Shown: positions 1 to 8,017 of the stretch, one piece after another
How positions within the stretch are numbered: position 1 is the first letter of the stretch
Layout of the letters: every line of letters begins with the position of its first letter
Source: JADJPL01 sp964607915
GTDB taxonomy: Bacteria > Bacteroidota > Bacteroidia > Chitinophagales > Saprospiraceae
DNA length: 12,680 bases
Assembly: GCA_964607915.1 (NCBI GenBank)
Contig: CAZSMU010000113.1
Coordinates: forward strand, 1 to 12,680
Reading direction: 5' to 3'
Position numbers and translations under genes: made by a program
Notes under the pieces: generated by a model
The model's input: only the letters and a program-made list of their open reading frames with translations
What the model was told of the DNA's origin: nothing
Database searches by the model: none

Positions 1-1
1 T

Positions 2-143
2 ATTAGACTTGTTGGGAGCCTTAGACTCGCCACAAGCGTAATGATATAAAAAAGCCATACCGGAATCTTTCCGGTATGGCTTTTTTTATATGGCCAGGAT
101 GGTATTGACTTGTTGCGAGCATTAAACTCGCAACAAGTCTAAT
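2..143. repeat. Nested palindromic element with 17-bp terminal inverted repeats (MITE/BIME-like)
   Basis: Positions 2-18 and 127-143 are inverted copies of each other with one mismatch in 17 (position 15). Each end is also part of its own local palindrome: 107-119 pairs perfectly with 127-139 around a 7-nt loop, while 8-18 pairs only imperfectly with 26-36 (two mismatches in 11). Between them lies a strong hairpin centred near position 67. The result is two related hairpin units in opposite orientation around a third one, in about 140 bp with no reading frame of its own. This resembles a REP/BIME unit or a small non-autonomous element. Copy number cannot be judged from one window, and I see no second copy here. 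It lies at the window edge, so a longer element extending left is not excluded. Confidence 0.6.
48..87. terminator. Bidirectional intrinsic terminator hairpin
   Basis: Positions 54-65 pair perfectly with 69-80 (12 bp) around a 3-nt loop. The stem is flanked by an A run at 48-53 and a T run at 81-87, so either strand would give a stable hairpin followed by a U tract. Allowing one bulged T, the pairing extends outward to about 44-91. This is the classic form of a rho-independent terminator working in both directions. It would end a transcript arriving from the left and insulate the plus-strand gene that starts at 268. It is also the core of the larger palindromic element. Confidence 0.7.
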
Positions 144-147
144 TTTT
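107..147 (+). terminator. Perfect 13-bp hairpin followed by T run, possible second terminator
   Basis: Positions 107-119 and 127-139 form a perfect 13-bp stem with a 7-nt loop, followed after three bases by five T (143-147). The shape fits a plus-strand intrinsic terminator. However, a diverged copy of the same palindrome at 6-38 lacks a T run, so the sequence may be a repeat unit whose terminator-like look is incidental. Confidence 0.4.
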
Positions 148-149
148 GC

Positions 150-179
150 TTTGCGAAAATTGAGATTATATTAGCGTTG
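150..179 (+). promoter_or_regulatory. Possible Bacteroidota-type promoter for the plus-strand lipoprotein gene
   Basis: TTTG at 150-153 is followed after 18 bp by TAGCGTTG at 172-179. The latter matches the known Bacteroidota -7 consensus TAnnTTTG at five of six defined positions. Spacing is near the usual 19-21 bp. Transcription would start near 185, leaving an untranslated leader of about 80 nt before the ATG at 268. The match is imperfect and the region is AT-rich, so this is tentative. Confidence 0.3.
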
Positions 180-267
180 TTTCAGAAGGAGCTTTTTGAA
201 GAGGGCAATGGGATAAAAGAAACTTTCAGAAGTTTGGAAGAAGCCCTGGCAACAAAACCAACGCAAC

Positions 268-3200
268 ATGAACACTGCTTTGCCTACCGTTTTGATGATT
301 GGCTTGCTGTTGATATACGGATGCGACACCGCAGAGCCGACCTTATTCGACCGAATCGAACCTGCGCAGTCCGGTATTGACTTTGCAAATACCGTAGTGA
401 GTAGCGACACCTTCAATATCCTGAATACGGAGTATTTTTACAACGGAGGAGGGGTTGGAGTAGGAGATTTTAACCAGGATGGCCTACCAGACATCGTTTT
501 TACCGGCAACCAGGTGGACAACCGTTTATACCTCAACCAGGGCAACTTTGGGTTCAGGGATGTCACCCAGGTGGCAGGTCTGCGCAAACCCAACCCGGAG
601 TACTGGTCCTCCGGCGTGAATGTCGTGGATATCAATAACGACGGATTATCGGACATCTACATCTGCAACACCCTCCGGCCTTTCCCCAAAGACCGGAAAA
701 ACCTGCTGTACATCAACCAGGGGAACAACAAAGAGGGAATACCCGTCTTCGCGGAAATGGCCGAGGCCTATGGCCTGGCCCATACTTCCCATTCCTCCAA
801 TGCCCAGTTCTTCGACTATGACCTGGACGGCGATCTGGATGCTTTGATTGCCGTCAATTTTATGGATGTAATCTATCCAAACGAGTTCAAGGATTCGCGG
901 CTGGGCAATGATGCCATAAACCGGGATATCCTGCTGAGAAACGATTTCGATGCGAGCTCCGGGCATCCCGTTTTTACCGATGTGTCCCTGGAGGCAGGGC
1001 TTGTACACGATGGTTACAGCCATAGCATGTTGATTCTGGATATCAACCAGGACCGATATCCCGATGTGTATGTCGCCAACGATTACCTCAGCGACGATAT
1101 CCTGTACGTGAACAATGGAGACGGTACGTTCCGAAATCAAATCAGGGGAACGTTCAAACATTTAAGCCAGACAGCGATGGGGAGCGACGCCGGAGATATC
1201 AATAACGACGGGCAGACGGATATTTTCACGGCGGAAATGCAGCCGTATCACAACAAGAGAAAGAAACTTTTCCAGGGCCCCTACAACTACCAAATAGAGA
1301 TCAATACCGTAAAATACCAACATGTCCATCAGTACGGCAGGAATACGTTGCAACTACACACGGGGATAGACCCGCTAACCCGGATGCCGGTGTACAGCGA
1401 AGTGGGCCTGATGGCAGGTGTACACGAAACAGATTGGAGTTGGGCTACCTTATTTGCAGATTTTGACAACGACGGCTGGCAGGACCTCTATGTGGCCAAC
1501 GGTTTTCCCAAAGATGTCACCGACCAGGATTTTGGGGTGTATCGGGTGTATGCAGAGAAATTGGTAAGCCAGGAACAGTTGCTCGCAGCGATACCGGCCG
1601 TAAAATCTCCTAACTTCATGTTCCACAACCAGGGCAATCTGAGTTTTCAGTCGGTAGCGGGCGAATGGGGGCTCGCCTATCCCTCCTTTTCCAACGGCGC
1701 AGTGTATGCCGATTTAGATGCGGATGGGGATTTGGACCTGGTAGTAAATAACATGGATGACCCTGCTTTTTTGTTTCGCAACAACAGCAATCCCACCAGC
1801 AACCCGGCGGCGCGTTTCCTGCGAGTAGAACTCAGCGGTAACCGCACAAACCGGGACGCCTTGGGCAGTACCGTGTATTGCTACTTTGGAGGGAAGGTAC
1901 AGGAACAGAAAGTAATGTCTGCAAGAGGGTATTTGTCGGCTCCTGAAAAAACCCGGCACTTTGGCTTGGGCGCGGAAGGGAAAGTGGATTCCCTGGTAAT
2001 CGTTTGGCCGGATGGTCTCAGTTCTAAAATAGAAAACCCGTCCGTCAATACGACCGTCCGGATCGCGTACGACGATGAAGTAAAAAAACCTCACCTCTTT
2101 TCGTTCCCGGAAGTGGATAGCCTCCCGCTGCGGGCGGTCGCCGGGCGGAAAGGGCTCGATATTTCCCTGGAAGACGATGATTTTATAGACTTCAATTTCC
2201 AGCGCACGATTCCGCACAAATTTTCCAATCTCGGGCCTGCGCTCGCTGCTGCCGACATCAATGGAGATGGTCGGGAGGATATCGTCACGGGCAGCGGCCG
2301 GAAAAGAAAGAACCGGGTCGGCATTCAGCAGGCCAACGGTACCTTTGCCTGGAAGGACCTCTCGGTGAAATTTCCCGAGGACCTGGAAGAAGATGCGGGT
2401 ATCCTCTTGTTCGATGCGGACGGCGACGGGGATTCCGATCTTTTTTTGGCACGCGGATGTGCCCAGTACCCTTCTGGCCATCCGGCCCTTCAGGATATCC
2501 TCTGCCTCAACGATGGGAAAGGCAACTTTTCCCCTGCTCCCGAGGCCCTGCCTTCCCTCCGGTACAACTCCAGTTTCGTCAAGTCTGCGGATTTTGATCG
2601 GGATGGCGACCAAGACCTGCTAATCGGGGGCTATGTACAGCCTTTCGCGTATCCCGGTCACGAGCCTACTCTCTTGCTGCGCAACGATACCGAGGGCGGG
2701 AAATGCCGCTTTACCGACATCTCCACGTCCCAGCCCGTCCTGTCTGAGGTGGGCCTGAGCACCGACGCACTATGGACGGATTTCAACGACGACGGATGGC
2801 CCGACCTGGTGCTGGCTGCAAAATGGAAGCCCGTTCAGTTGCTGGAGAATAGAAAGGGGAAGTTGACCCGTCTTCCTGATTCCGGGAAGAACGGATGGTA
2901 CAACTCCCTGGCGCAAGGCGACCTGGATAATGACGGGGATGTGGACTTTGTGGCGGGCAATTACGGCTCAAACCTGTACTTCCGCTGCAGCCCGGAATTT
3001 CCCTTCGCGCTCTATACGAATGACTTTGACCACAACGGCAGCCTGGACCCTTTTATGGGTTGCTACTGGCCGGACAGCGCCGGACAAATCCGGCACTACT
3101 TTTATCATCCGCTGTTGGACATGAAGAAACAGTTTTCGGGTATCCAGAAATTCTACAACTCCTTCGGAGAGTTTGGGGAAACCGATATTCCCGGAGCACT

Positions 3201-3819
3201 GGCCAAATTGGACACCCAGGGCCTGCGGGTTGACTGGGCGCACACTATGGAAAGCGTCTGGATAGAAAACCTGGGCAATAACCGCTTCCGCTACCACAGC
3301 CTTCCGAAGGAGGCGCAATTCGCCCCTATTTTCGGGATCCTTCCGGTGGATGTCAATGGGGATCGCTATGTGGATCTCCTTTTGACCGGTAATGATTATG
3401 GAATGGAAATCCGTCAGGGAAGAGCGGATGCGTTGAACGGATTGGTGCTCATCAACGATACTAAGAAAGGCTTCTACCCGTTGAAGCCCGAAGAATCCGG
3501 TTTTTTCGTACCGGGTGAGGGAAGGGGGCTTATCCAGATTCCTCAAAAAGACAACCTGTTGGTAGTGGCTTCCCAGCATAACGACCACATGCTTGCCTTC
3601 GCACTGAAAAACCCGTCCTCCCGGCGTTTTGTGAAGCTGCCTCCTGGGACGGTGAAGGCTATAACGCACTTTAAAAACGGGCAGATTCAAGCGCAGTGGT
3701 GCTTTGGAGGAAGTGGATTCTTCTCCCAGGGCGTATCGGTCGGCATGCTTTCCGGGGAAGTAGCTAAAATTGAGTGCCTGGGCCAGAACAGAAAAATCCT
3801 GGCTACCTTAACCCCTTGA
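268..3819 (+). CDS. FG-GAP/VCBS-repeat lipoprotein with central ASPIC/UnbV domain (CRTAC1-like)
   Basis: This encodes a 1183-residue, probably surface-exposed lipoprotein. The N terminus is a hydrophobic segment ending in I-Y-G-C with the lipidation Cys at residue 19. About fourteen calcium-loop repeats of the form D-x-[ND]-x-D-G-x-x-D are visible, the first at residues 67-75 and others such as DINNDGLSD, DLDADGDLD, DINGDGRED (from 663) and DVNGDRYVD. They are grouped on either side of an ASPIC/UnbV domain at about 517-600, recognisable by its N-R-D-A-L-G, S-A-R-G-Y-L-S and H-F-G-L-G motifs. The likely fold is two integrin-alpha-like beta-propellers joined by ASPIC. Proteins of this family and length are common in Bacteroidota, but their ligands are mostly unknown. 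ATG 268 is the only usable start: an in-frame TAA at 214 is followed by no other ATG, GTG or TTG. Oddly, the signal peptide has no Lys or Arg before its hydrophobic core. The next gene follows after 7 bp. Confidence 0.92.
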   Translation: MNTALPTVLMIGLLLIYGCDTAEPTLFDRIEPAQSGIDFANTVVSSDTFNILNTEYFYNGGGVGVGDFNQDGLPDIVFTGNQVDNRLYLNQGNFGFRDVTQVAGLRKPNPEYWSSGVNVVDINNDGLSDIYICNTLRPFPKDRKNLLYINQGNNKEGIPVFAEMAEAYGLAHTSHSSNAQFFDYDLDGDLDALIAVNFMDVIYPNEFKDSRLGNDAINRDILLRNDFDASSGHPVFTDVSLEAGLVHDGYSHSMLILDINQDRYPDVYVANDYLSDDILYVNNGDGTFRNQIRGTFKHLSQTAMGSDAGDINNDGQTDIFTAEMQPYHNKRKKLFQGPYNYQIEINTVKYQHVHQYGRNTLQLHTGIDPLTRMPVYSEVGLMAGVHETDWSWATLFADFDNDGWQDLYVANGFPKDVTDQDFGVYRVYAEKLVSQEQLLAAIPAVKSPNFMFHNQGNLSFQSVAGEWGLAYPSFSNGAVYADLDADGDLDLVVNNMDDPAFLFRNNSNPTSNPAARFLRVELSGNRTNRDALGSTVYCYFGGKVQEQKVMSARGYLSAPEKTRHFGLGAEGKVDSLVIVWPDGLSSKIENPSVNTTVRIAYDDEVKKPHLFSFPEVDSLPLRAVAGRKGLDISLEDDDFIDFNFQRTIPHKFSNLGPALAAADINGDGREDIVTGSGRKRKNRVGIQQANGTFAWKDLSVKFPEDLEEDAGILLFDADGDGDSDLFLARGCAQYPSGHPALQDILCLNDGKGNFSPAPEALPSLRYNSSFVKSADFDRDGDQDLLIGGYVQPFAYPGHEPTLLLRNDTEGGKCRFTDISTSQPVLSEVGLSTDALWTDFNDDGWPDLVLAAKWKPVQLLENRKGKLTRLPDSGKNGWYNSLAQGDLDNDGDVDFVAGNYGSNLYFRCSPEFPFALYTNDFDHNGSLDPFMGCYWPDSAGQIRHYFYHPLLDMKKQFSGIQKFYNSFGEFGETDIPGALAKLDTQGLRVDWAHTMESVWIENLGNNRFRYHSLPKEAQFAPIFGILPVDVNGDRYVDLLLTGNDYGMEIRQGRADALNGLVLINDTKKGFYPLKPEESGFFVPGEGRGLIQIPQKDNLLVVASQHNDHMLAFALKNPSSRRFVKLPPGTVKAITHFKNGQIQAQWCFGGSGFFSQGVSVGMLSGEVAKIECLGQNRKILATLTP

Positions 3820-3826
3820 CGGCGCT

Positions 3827-5620
3827 ATGAAGCTGAAGTTGTGGACACTGGTCATCGCCGCTGTATTGGGAGGGGGAATCCCCTCTCGATCGGCAGGGCA
3901 GTCCTTTTTTGCCACCTTCAAACAGTTGGGCGATCACAGCCGTCAGACGGTGGCGGCGGTGGAAGGAGGGGAGCTGTTGGTGGCGGGCAGTGCCCTCAAC
4001 ACACTGCGCAACGGAGCCATTCAGCCGGATATTCAGGTGAGCCGCTATGACTTTTGTGGAAAACGGCTATGGTCGTCTGTATTTCCTCAGGATTCCGGGC
4101 ATTTTAACCTCAAATCGGTGGAAGTGCTCCCCGGCAACCGTTTCATCCTGTACGGCAGCTATTACATTGATCTTAAAGAATTGATATTCATAGGTGTAGG
4201 GGATGCCTCGTCCGGGAAAAATCTCGTCCTGCGGTTCTTCGATCCAGGTACTGTGGATCACTTCACGTATAATTTGGTGGTCCGTGGGAACCGCATTCTC
4301 GTGTACGGGTTGCTGTTGGGGTTCAACACCCAAAAACAGGGCTTCTTACAGATGTTCGATTTGAACCTCAACCCCGTTTGGGGGAAGACAATCACTCCCT
4401 TTGAATCTACGGGCCGGGTTGCTTTTACCAGAGAGGGTGACATCGTCGCCTGGTCGGGGAACAGGGTGTTTAAATTAGACGGGCAGGGAGCTATCTTATG
4501 GTACAAGCATTTGAGTTTCCCCGGGAACCTGAGTATCCTGGCAGGCCCTTTCCTCGCAGGCGACCAGTATTTCTTTGAAGTACATGGAAACGACATCAGC
4601 TACCTCTGCAGAATCAACTCCGATGGGGAGGTGACTTTGATGACGCCCGGCCTGGAGAAACCGGACATCCCCTGGGGCTTTTCCGGGGAAAACCTGAAAC
4701 AGGGACTCCTGAGCGTAGTGGGCGCTAAAAACCTCGGACAAGAATGGGTGCTCACCTGCGACGAACTGGATCTATCGGAAAAGCGCTGGGTCGGGCATAG
4801 AATCTATCAGCCGGGGACGTTCCGCTTCTCTCCTTTTGCCTCGATAGAAGTCGTAGAGCAAAACTACCGAACTACCGTATTAGCCAATTTTCCAGATTTC
4901 CATGCCGATACTACGAATGGCCAGGGGGTATTGCTAAGGGGTAAAATAGCCGAACCACCGTGTGTGGAAATCCTGGATATCCGCCCGGCCCGGCAGGACC
5001 CGGAAACCCCGCAATTCCTTCCCGCCCCTTATCGGACCGGAAACCTGAACCTGCTGTCCGTCGCAGAAAAAAAAATTGCCGGTAAGCCTTCCAACCCTGC
5101 TCTGATACACGGGTGTGATCCCCCTTTGCCTTCGATTCCTTCTTCCGTAGATACTCTGATTACCTGTAAAGAGCAATGGAAGGTCGTTTTGCCCGATTCT
5201 ACTTTTTACTGGTATGATGGTTTCCAGGGCACTGAGCGCTACTTGAGCGAACCGGGCGCTTACCTCGCAAAAAAGGCCAGTTGCAGCCAACCCTATACCA
5301 TCACCTTCAACTTGGTGGTAAAAGATTGTGGGTGCCGGATATACCTCCCCAATGCTTATTCCCCGAATGGCGACGGGATCAACGACGTATTCTGGGTATT
5401 TCCCTCTTGCACCCTGCAAAAAGGAAGCTTGCTGGTCTTTGACCGGTGGGGGAACCTGGTGTACCAATCCTCAGACTGGGAGGCCGGGTGGGACGGGTTC
5501 AGCAAGGGGCATCCCGTGCCCTCGGGGCCATACGTAATCTTGTTTGAAGGCAGTTGGACGGAACCCGACGGTACGGTACGCTCGGAACAGTACCGTCAGG
5601 AGGTGCTGTTGGTCAGATAA
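3827..5620 (+). CDS. Secreted protein with type B T9SS sorting domain (gliding motility-associated C-terminal domain)
   Basis: This 597-residue protein is probably exported by Sec and then passed across the outer membrane by the type IX system. Residues 1-24 form a signal peptide (K-L-K n-region, hydrophobic core, probable cut after S-A-G). Residues about 25-400 are repeated beta-strand sequence with phrases such as K-L-D-G-Q-G-A-I-L-W-Y, suggesting a beta-propeller-like body of unknown ligand. Residues about 447-500 resemble the Ig-like module that often precedes the sorting domain (C-K-E-Q-W, Y-W-Y-D-G, E-P-G-A-Y). Residues 504-597 are the CHU_C/type B domain: L-P-N-A-Y-S-P-N-G-D-G at 507-517, then F-D-R-W-G-N-L-V-Y and W-D-G. 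It starts 7 bp after the lipoprotein gene with no Shine-Dalgarno sequence, so the two are almost certainly cotranscribed. Its stop is one base from the stop of the convergent receptor gene. Substrate or partner is unknown. Confidence 0.9.
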   Translation: MKLKLWTLVIAAVLGGGIPSRSAGQSFFATFKQLGDHSRQTVAAVEGGELLVAGSALNTLRNGAIQPDIQVSRYDFCGKRLWSSVFPQDSGHFNLKSVEVLPGNRFILYGSYYIDLKELIFIGVGDASSGKNLVLRFFDPGTVDHFTYNLVVRGNRILVYGLLLGFNTQKQGFLQMFDLNLNPVWGKTITPFESTGRVAFTREGDIVAWSGNRVFKLDGQGAILWYKHLSFPGNLSILAGPFLAGDQYFFEVHGNDISYLCRINSDGEVTLMTPGLEKPDIPWGFSGENLKQGLLSVVGAKNLGQEWVLTCDELDLSEKRWVGHRIYQPGTFRFSPFASIEVVEQNYRTTVLANFPDFHADTTNGQGVLLRGKIAEPPCVEILDIRPARQDPETPQFLPAPYRTGNLNLLSVAEKKIAGKPSNPALIHGCDPPLPSIPSSVDTLITCKEQWKVVLPDSTFYWYDGFQGTERYLSEPGAYLAKKASCSQPYTITFNLVVKDCGCRIYLPNAYSPNGDGINDVFWVFPSCTLQKGSLLVFDRWGNLVYQSSDWEAGWDGFSKGHPVPSGPYVILFEGSWTEPDGTVRSEQYRQEVLLVR

Positions 5621-5621
5621 C

Positions 5622-7997
5622 TCAGCGAAACTTGACGGTGTACGCCAGGGAGACAATCGGTGCAGCGAAGATGTTCAGCGCATACTTTTTCAGTACCCTT
5701 TCCTTATTGTTGAAGTAAATGGAGTAAGGGTTCTTCCGGCCATAGAGGTTGTACACGGAAAAAGTCCAGTAGTTCTTCCACTTGCTTTCCTCTGCTTGGG
5801 TGGTGAGGATGTTCCAGGAAAAGTCGAGCCGGTGGTAGTCCGGGAGCCGGTCGTTGTTCCGGGCCGGATAGAAAGGATACTTCACCCCCTGGAAGGAGAA
5901 AGTCCCGTTAGGGCTACTGTAGGGCCGCCCCGTGCTGTAGGTAAACGTAAAAGAGAAGTTGTGGTGCTCGTTGTGGTGGAAATTGAGGAAAATATTCATC
6001 GCATGGGGTCGGTCGTAGTTGGCGGGGAAAAGAGCTCCATCGTTGATGGCCGACACCCGGTTGAGGCTTCTGGAGAAAGCATAGGTGAACCAGCCGGTCC
6101 ATTCTCCCTTTTTTTTGCTGGCCATGAGTTCCAGGCCATACGACTGGTTGTAACCGGTGAGGATTTCCGTCTCCGGGTACTGTTGTAGCAAGAGGTTGGC
6201 TCCCTGCTTGTAGTCCAATACCTGGTCGGTACGGCGGTAGTACCCTTCAACAGATAGTTCGAACAGGTGATTTGGAAAATCGTGGAACCAACCCAGTGAA
6301 AACGCATTGCTCACCTGTGGTCCAAAATGTATATCGGCAGTCTTCCAGCGGGATATCGGCAAAGGAGTAGTGGTGTTGGTCACCGTTTGGATGTACTGCC
6401 GCATCAGGTTGTAGGCCAGTTTCAGAGAGGTCAGTTCCGAGAGGTCGTATCGGAGGCCCAGGCGGGGTTCGAGGCCCCCGTAGGTTTTCATGACGTCCCA
6501 GGGCGTGTATTCCTGGCTGCCGCTGACTGTCCCCTCTGAAATGGGCAGGAAAGGGTCATACAGGCGTACAGTGCCGGGTCCCAACGCCAGGAAGAAGGAG
6601 TAACGCAATCCCGCCGATACACCTAAGCGATTGCCTATCTGAAAGTTGTCTTCCAAAAACAAGGCAGATTCCAGGCCGTATTCGACCTGGGTCTGGATTG
6701 GGTTCACAGAAGGGGAAGCACCCGGCACCAGTTCGCCCGGGTTGATCCGGTAATAGGTACTACTGATGCCGACTTTTGCCTGGTGCCGGTCGTAGTGGAA
6801 GTCGAGGTTCGAACGTAGGGAGCGGTAGTCTATTCCCGAGCGCAACTCCACGGTATTGTCCACGCCTTTTTCGGGCAGCCGCAGTCCCGGGCGGTAATCT
6901 ACGTAGGAGAGGGAAGTACTCCAGCTCAAGTGGTCGTGTATAGATTGAAAATGCCGGAGGTTGGCGTTGAAGGTATGGTAGGCGTTCTGGGTATATTCTG
7001 CGTTGATATCGGCTATTGTGCCCAACAAGTCTGTTTGAAAAAAATCATTGGAAAAATAGGTGGTCAGGAAAAAGCTGTTCTTTGGATTGGGGCGGTAAAC
7101 GGCCTTCATGCTGCTTTCCTGAAAGTTGGCCCGTATGTTCCCCAGGTCTTTGCGGGACAGCAGGGGGAGCAGGAAATCCGTAAAGCAGCCTCTGCCGCTG
7201 ATTTTGATGCCCAGTTCGTTTTTGACGATGGGTATGTCCATCAGGATGCGGGATGAGACGAGGCCAATACCGCCTTCCAGGGAAAAGGAATCCATGCCCG
7301 GGTTGGACAAGGTCACGTCGAGTACGGAGGATGCGCGGCCTCCGAACCGGGACGGGACGTTGCCTTTGTACAATTCGGTTTTCGACACCGCATCTGAGGG
7401 GAAGACCGAAAAAAGGCCGAATAAGTGGGTGGGGTTAAAGATGGGGGTTTCGTCCAGTAACAAAAGGTTTTGATCGGTTGTGCCGCCTCGCACATTGATG
7501 CCGTTGGAGGCTTCTCCCACGGTGGAGACCCCCGGAAGCATTTGCAATCCCCTGAGGAGGTCTGTCTCCCCAAAGGCTGCGGGAATCGTTTTGAGTACTG
7601 CGGGGTTTAAGGTGGCGATGCCGATAGGTTTCTGGGTAGCCCCCCCGCGGTCGCCCGTGATGATGACTTGTTCCAGTTGGGTGGCAGCCCCCTCCAGTTC
7701 CAGGTATAGGGTGGTATCCCGTTCCAGGGTCAGGGCGAAGCGTTTGGTCAAATACCCTACGGCCCGCAGGGTGAAAGGATGGGTGCCCGCAGGCAGGCGC
7801 AACACAAAAGTGCCCTTTTCGTCCGTGAAGGTGCCTTTTTCCGGTTTTCCGGCGAGTATGGTTACCCCCTCAAGGGGGCCACCCCATGCTTCCGAGACGT
7901 GTCCAGTGACGGTGTACCATTGTGCCTCTACTCCGGTAGCATACAGGCCAAAGAGGGCCACAAGTGCCAGGTGTGCGAGGCGGAATCCAATTTTCAT
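5622..7997 (-). CDS. TonB-dependent outer-membrane receptor with carboxypeptidase-regulatory-like N-terminal domain
   Basis: This 791-residue protein is an energised outer-membrane importer. Residues 1-25 are a signal peptide ending V-E-A before Gln26. Residues about 28-102 are a CarboxypepD_reg-like beta-sandwich (T-G-H-V-S, G-V-T-I-L, T-D-E-K-G-T-F). A possible TonB-contact segment lies near 108-115. The plug domain spans about 120-232, with I-N-V-R-G-G-T-T-D-Q-N-L-L-L-L-D at 167-182 and G-N-V-P-S-R-F-G-G-R at 212-221. The rest is a transmembrane barrel rich in alternating aromatic strands, ending in T-V-K-F-R. Motifs place it outside the SusC/RagA class, in the shorter receptor group found next to DUF4249 genes. 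The DUF4249 gene lies 20 bp upstream on the same strand, implying one transcript and probably one complex. The substrate cannot be read from sequence. Confidence 0.93.
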   Translation of the reverse strand: MKIGFRLAHLALVALFGLYATGVEAQWYTVTGHVSEAWGGPLEGVTILAGKPEKGTFTDEKGTFVLRLPAGTHPFTLRAVGYLTKRFALTLERDTTLYLELEGAATQLEQVIITGDRGGATQKPIGIATLNPAVLKTIPAAFGETDLLRGLQMLPGVSTVGEASNGINVRGGTTDQNLLLLDETPIFNPTHLFGLFSVFPSDAVSKTELYKGNVPSRFGGRASSVLDVTLSNPGMDSFSLEGGIGLVSSRILMDIPIVKNELGIKISGRGCFTDFLLPLLSRKDLGNIRANFQESSMKAVYRPNPKNSFFLTTYFSNDFFQTDLLGTIADINAEYTQNAYHTFNANLRHFQSIHDHLSWSTSLSYVDYRPGLRLPEKGVDNTVELRSGIDYRSLRSNLDFHYDRHQAKVGISSTYYRINPGELVPGASPSVNPIQTQVEYGLESALFLEDNFQIGNRLGVSAGLRYSFFLALGPGTVRLYDPFLPISEGTVSGSQEYTPWDVMKTYGGLEPRLGLRYDLSELTSLKLAYNLMRQYIQTVTNTTTPLPISRWKTADIHFGPQVSNAFSLGWFHDFPNHLFELSVEGYYRRTDQVLDYKQGANLLLQQYPETEILTGYNQSYGLELMASKKKGEWTGWFTYAFSRSLNRVSAINDGALFPANYDRPHAMNIFLNFHHNEHHNFSFTFTYSTGRPYSSPNGTFSFQGVKYPFYPARNNDRLPDYHRLDFSWNILTTQAEESKWKNYWTFSVYNLYGRKNPYSIYFNNKERVLKKYALNIFAAPIVSLAYTVKFR

Positions 7998-8017
7998 GAG
8001 CTTAGGTGTTTATCGGA

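Noticed and set aside
142..160. AT-rich 8-bp hairpin with a 3-nt loop upstream of the lipoprotein gene
   Set aside because: It includes a G-T pair and is weak, and such pairing is expected by chance in AT-rich leader DNA.
177..380. Small plus-strand frame overlapping the start of the lipoprotein gene
   Set aside because: Most of it overlaps the lipoprotein signal and first repeat region in another frame, and it has no motif or good initiation context.
1714..2613. 299-codon open frame on the minus strand inside the propeller lipoprotein gene
   Set aside because: It is antisense to the ASPIC and second-propeller coding sequence, shows no recognisable domain, and is explained by the GC-rich codon use of the real gene.
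5544..6188. 214-codon plus-strand open frame antisense to the receptor gene
   Set aside because: It overlaps the clearly conserved receptor barrel, is low-complexity Val/Gly-rich, and has no domain signal.
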